A stretch of DNA of 64,000 nt, from the NCBI GenBank assembly GCA_041488455.1, contig JBGPPG010000003.1, positions 1 to 64,000 on the forward strand, given 5' to 3'. A program made the translations under genes and the position numbers. Shown here one piece after another: positions 61,169 through 64,000 of this stretch; the first letter of the stretch is position 1, and each line of letters starts with the position of its first letter. Origin of the DNA: DASQPE01 sp041488455. GTDB lineage: Bacteria > Gemmatimonadota > Gemmatimonadetes > Gemmatimonadales > GWC2-71-9. The notes under the pieces were generated by a model. The model did no database searches, was not told the origin of the DNA, and saw nothing but the letters and a program-made list of their open reading frames with translations.

Positions 61169-63287
61169 TGCAGCCGCGCGCTCTAGCGTCGCCGGCATCT
61201 CGGCCGCAGTGCGCCAGAGGCTGGAAAGGCTCGGGCTGCGGCGCGACCTGGATCTGGTCCTGCATTTACCGCTGCGCTACGAGGACGAAACCAAGGTCGT
61301 GCGCCTGAGCGATGCGCCGGCCGGCCAGACGGTTCAGGTCGAGGGCGAGGTGGAAGAGGCCGCCATCCAGTACCGGCCCAAGCGCATGCTTGTCTGCCGT
61401 GTGCGCGACGGCGAAGACCTCCTGCACCTGCGCTTCTTCAACTTCTACCCCAGCCAGCAGAAGCAGCTTGCGCCCGGCTCCCGGTTGCGGTTGCTGGGCG
61501 AGCTACGCAAAGGGTTCTTCGGCGCCGAGATGGTCCATCCGCGCTTCCGCGTGCTGCGCTCAGACGAACCGCTGCCGCAGTCGCTCACACCGGTGTACCC
61601 GACCACTGCCGGGCTGTCGCAAGGGGTTCTGCGCAGGCTCGTGCAGCGCGCGCTCGACGCGGCCGATCTGACCGACACGCTCCCGTCAGAGGTCATCACG
61701 CCGCTCAAGCTGCCTTCCTTCAAGCAGAGCATCGCGTACCTGCACAATCCACCGCCACATGCCCGGCTCGAAGCGCTGGAGCAGCGCACGCACCCCGCGT
61801 GGCGCCGGGTAAAGTTCGACGAGCTGCTGGCCCAGCAGTTGTCCATGCGCATGCACTACCGCAAGCGCCAGACCGTGGCCGCGCCGCGCCTCACGCGGTA
61901 CGCTCAGCTGCCGGCGCAGCTCCTCGCTGGGCTGCCGTTCAGGCTTACCCGGGCCCAGCAGCGCGTGCTGGGCGAGATCCGCTCCGACCTGGCCCGGGGG
62001 CATCCCATGCAGCGGCTGTTGCAGGGCGACGTGGGCAGCGGCAAGACCGTGGTCGCCGCGCTGGCGGCCCTACAGGCGGTGGAGAGCGGCTACCAGGTGG
62101 CCATCATGGCACCCACTGAGGTCCTGGCCGAGCAGCACTACGCGAAGTTCTCCCAGTGGTTGGCGCCGCTCGGCGTGGGGCTGGCCCGACTCGCGGGCAA
62201 CCTCGGGCGCAGGCAGAAGCGCACCCAGCTCGAGGGCGTGGCGCGGGGTGACGCCAAGGTGGTGGTGGGCACCCATGCCCTGTTCCAGGAGGAGGTGAAA
62301 TTCCAGCGGCTGGGCCTGGCCATCGTCGATGAGCAGCATCGCTTCGGGGTGCTCCAGCGCCTCGCGCTGCGCCTGAAAGGCACGGGCGATGCAGAGCAGC
62401 CGCATCAGCTGATGATGAGCGCCACACCGATCCCGCGCACCCTCGCCATGAGCTTCTACGCCGACCTCGACGTGTCGGTCATCGACGAGCTGCCACCAGG
62501 CCGTACACCGGTGGTCACCAAGCTGGTGTCGGATTCGCGCCGCGACGAGGTTATCGCGCGCGTGCGCGATGCGTGCTTGCAGGGCCGGCAGGCCTACTGG
62601 GTGTGTCCGCTGATAGAGGACAACGAGCTGGCTGTGGTGGCCAATGGCGGGCCAGGCGGCGTAAGGCGGCGAAGCGCCAGCCGCAGGCAATCGGAGGCGC
62701 TGCAGCTGCAGACCGCGCTGGACACCTTCGAGCGGATCAAGCGGACCTTCCCGGCGTTGGCCGTGGGCCTAGTGCACGGGCGCCTGGCCGGCGCCGAGAA
62801 GGCAGCAGTGATGCAAGCGTTCGAGTCGGGAGCCGTGCAGCTGCTGGTGGCCACGACCGTCATCGAAGTCGGCGTCGACGTGCCTAACGCCTCACTCATG
62901 GTCGTCGAGAACGCGGAGCGCATGGGTCTGTCCCAGCTGCATCAGCTGCGCGGGCGCGTCGGGCGTGGCGCGCAGTCCAGCGTGTGCATTCTGCTGTACC
63001 AGAACCCGCTGTCGGACACGGCGCGCGAGCGGCTGCGCATCATCTTCGAGAGCTCGGACGGCTTCGAGGTCGCGCGCCACGATCTGCGCATGCGCGGGCC
63101 CGGCGAGCTGCTTGGTGCACGCCAAAGCGGCTTGCCCATGTTGCGCTTCGCCGACCTGGAGCGCGACCTGGATCTGCTGGAGGAGGCGCGAGACACTGCG
63201 GACCGAATGCTGCGCAAGTGGCCCGAACGCGCTGACGTGCATCTGCAGCGCTGGCTCGGCGGCAGGCAGGAGTACCTGCGCGTATAG
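61152..63287 (+). CDS. recG: ATP-dependent DNA helicase RecG
   Basis: A 711-residue branch-migration helicase. Wedge/OB domain in the first 170 residues, Walker A QGDVGSGKTVVA, DEQHRFGV (motif II), SATPIPRTLAM, VVATTVIEVGVDVPN-like region and QLRGRVGRG. A short Arg/Ser-rich insertion (GGVRRRSASRRQ) interrupts the second RecA domain near residue 505. The GTG start at 61152 lies within ridA. Confidence 0.95.
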   Translation: MKLTPDAAARSSVAGISAAVRQRLERLGLRRDLDLVLHLPLRYEDETKVVRLSDAPAGQTVQVEGEVEEAAIQYRPKRMLVCRVRDGEDLLHLRFFNFYPSQQKQLAPGSRLRLLGELRKGFFGAEMVHPRFRVLRSDEPLPQSLTPVYPTTAGLSQGVLRRLVQRALDAADLTDTLPSEVITPLKLPSFKQSIAYLHNPPPHARLEALEQRTHPAWRRVKFDELLAQQLSMRMHYRKRQTVAAPRLTRYAQLPAQLLAGLPFRLTRAQQRVLGEIRSDLARGHPMQRLLQGDVGSGKTVVAALAALQAVESGYQVAIMAPTEVLAEQHYAKFSQWLAPLGVGLARLAGNLGRRQKRTQLEGVARGDAKVVVGTHALFQEEVKFQRLGLAIVDEQHRFGVLQRLALRLKGTGDAEQPHQLMMSATPIPRTLAMSFYADLDVSVIDELPPGRTPVVTKLVSDSRRDEVIARVRDACLQGRQAYWVCPLIEDNELAVVANGGPGGVRRRSASRRQSEALQLQTALDTFERIKRTFPALAVGLVHGRLAGAEKAAVMQAFESGAVQLLVATTVIEVGVDVPNASLMVVENAERMGLSQLHQLRGRVGRGAQSSVCILLYQNPLSDTARERLRIIFESSDGFEVARHDLRMRGPGELLGARQSGLPMLRFADLERDLDLLEEARDTADRMLRKWPERADVHLQRWLGGRQEYLRV

Positions 63288-63422
63288 GGACGCGCCCCTC
63301 GGGTATGATTGCCCTTCACCAACGCTCGGACACCCGCGTCCGCTGCGGGCTCCGAGGACTGTGGGAGCGCGAGCGCGGCTTCCGGGCTGATCCACAAGAC
63401 CTCTAAAGCAGGCGCACCAGGC

Positions 63423-64000
63423 TTGTTTTCGTTCGATGCAGTCCTCGCCGTACCGCTGTATTGGATCGCGGTCGGCCTGTCCGGGCTCTCCTCCAAGGCC
63501 GGCCGGGGTCTGCACGCCCGCATCTTCTTCCCGCTCGGCGCGCTCGGCGGGTTGGCGTTGGCCGCTGCCGCCTGCCCCGCGCTCAGCGGCGCGCCGCACT
63601 CGCTGGTTCTGCCACTGGGCCTGCCCGACCTGCCGTTCCATGTGCGGCTGGACGCGCTGTCGGCTTTCTTCCTGCTGCTGCTGGGTGCGGTGAGCGCGGG
63701 CGTCTCGCTGTACTGCGCAGGCTACTTCGAGACGGGCGGTGGCGGGGAGATCCGGCTGGTATGCCTCCAGTACCACGTGTTCCTCGCCAGCATGGCGCTG
63801 GTGCTGCTGGCCGACGACGCGTACCTGTTCATGGTGGCCTGGGAGACGATGGCGCTGGCGTCCTACTTCCTGGTCACCACCGACCATCGGGTCCAGCAGA
63901 TCCGCAGTGCGGGGCTCTTGTATCTCATCGTCGCGCACGTCGGCGCCATCGCCATCCTGCTGTGTTTCGGGACCCTGCAGCTCGGTCAGTGGAGCTACAC
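63423..64000 (+). CDS. hyfB: HyfB-like proton-translocating membrane subunit (partial)
   Basis: The frame from TTG 63423 stays open to the window edge (192 codons). It encodes several membrane segments with a Leu-rich start (VPLYWIAVGLSGLSS), DALSAFFLLLLGAVSAGVSLY and the conserved MVAWETMALASYFLVTTDH, typical of HyfB/NuoL-M type antiporter subunits. Hydrogenase-4-like or formate-dehydrogenase-like complexes contain it; partners would lie beyond the window. TATGAT at 63304-63309 may be a -10 element. Confidence 0.8.
   Translation, partial: MFSFDAVLAVPLYWIAVGLSGLSSKAGRGLHARIFFPLGALGGLALAAAACPALSGAPHSLVLPLGLPDLPFHVRLDALSAFFLLLLGAVSAGVSLYCAGYFETGGGGEIRLVCLQYHVFLASMALVLLADDAYLFMVAWETMALASYFLVTTDHRVQQIRSAGLLYLIVAHVGAIAILLCFGTLQLGQWSY

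Overview
This is a high-GC bacterial window, almost fully coding, that looks like two blocks of different origin. The left block (about 1 to 36.7 kb) is a stress and energy-metabolism gene set of the kind seen in soil and aquifer lineages such as Ca. Rokubacteria/NC10 or Deltaproteobacteria (taxonomy is an inference). The right block (about 37.6 to 64 kb) has ordinary betaproteobacterial housekeeping content and order: ahcY-metF, ttcA, a pteridine reductase, mpl, an RNase II family gene, tonB-aroE-mtgA, lgt, kup, ridA, recG. The change appears to fall inside ahcY, where leucine codon choice switches abruptly. The contig is therefore either a metagenomic assembly chimera or a recombination join.

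Left block, in order: a tandem P-loop kinase, a receiver-only regulator, a 30-residue membrane peptide, a CBS protein and a TPR lipoprotein; a Ca2+-type P-ATPase; a ribosome hibernation-like factor; an eRF1/Vms1-like protein with GGW in place of GGQ; an inositol-monophosphatase-like enzyme; a frameshifted LonB-like protease; RNA 3'-phosphate cyclase; an archaeal-type AdoMet synthetase; YbaK; a divergent solo GroEL; a CBS-ACT protein; an HhH protein; a DASS transporter; a four-gene HlyD/ABC/ABC-2 exporter; small stress membrane proteins and a BON lipoprotein; a tightly overlapping operon (flavin-binding protein, acyl-CoA ligase, 2-oxoacid dehydrogenase E1alpha/E1beta/E2, acyl carrier protein, second acyl-CoA ligase); UspA; an MBL-like protein; nicotinate phosphoribosyltransferase; and a remnant of mannose-1-phosphate guanylyltransferase.

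The most notable hidden signal is a set of six sigma-54 (-24/-12) promoter matches, all in the left block and all in front of genes. Three lie so close to the start codon that the mRNA would be practically leaderless. At least two share a TGGG-N5-CCCA palindrome about 95 bp upstream of the -12 element, a candidate activator site. This suggests one RpoN-dependent stress regulon covering ribosome hibernation, chaperonin, export and envelope functions.

The left block also carries several broken or frameshifted genes (lonB-like, ybaK 3' end, the second ABC domain, a B12-radical-SAM remnant, the guanylyltransferase remnant), while the right block shows none. This fits different read support or different selective history. 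The right block adds a DhlA-type haloalkane dehalogenase, an HTH domain continuous with an aminotransferase behind a nested palindromic operator, a split YedE-type transporter pair, a tRNA-Ala(CGC), and the start of a HyfB-like subunit running off the window end. No rRNA, CRISPR array, IS element or integrase was seen.
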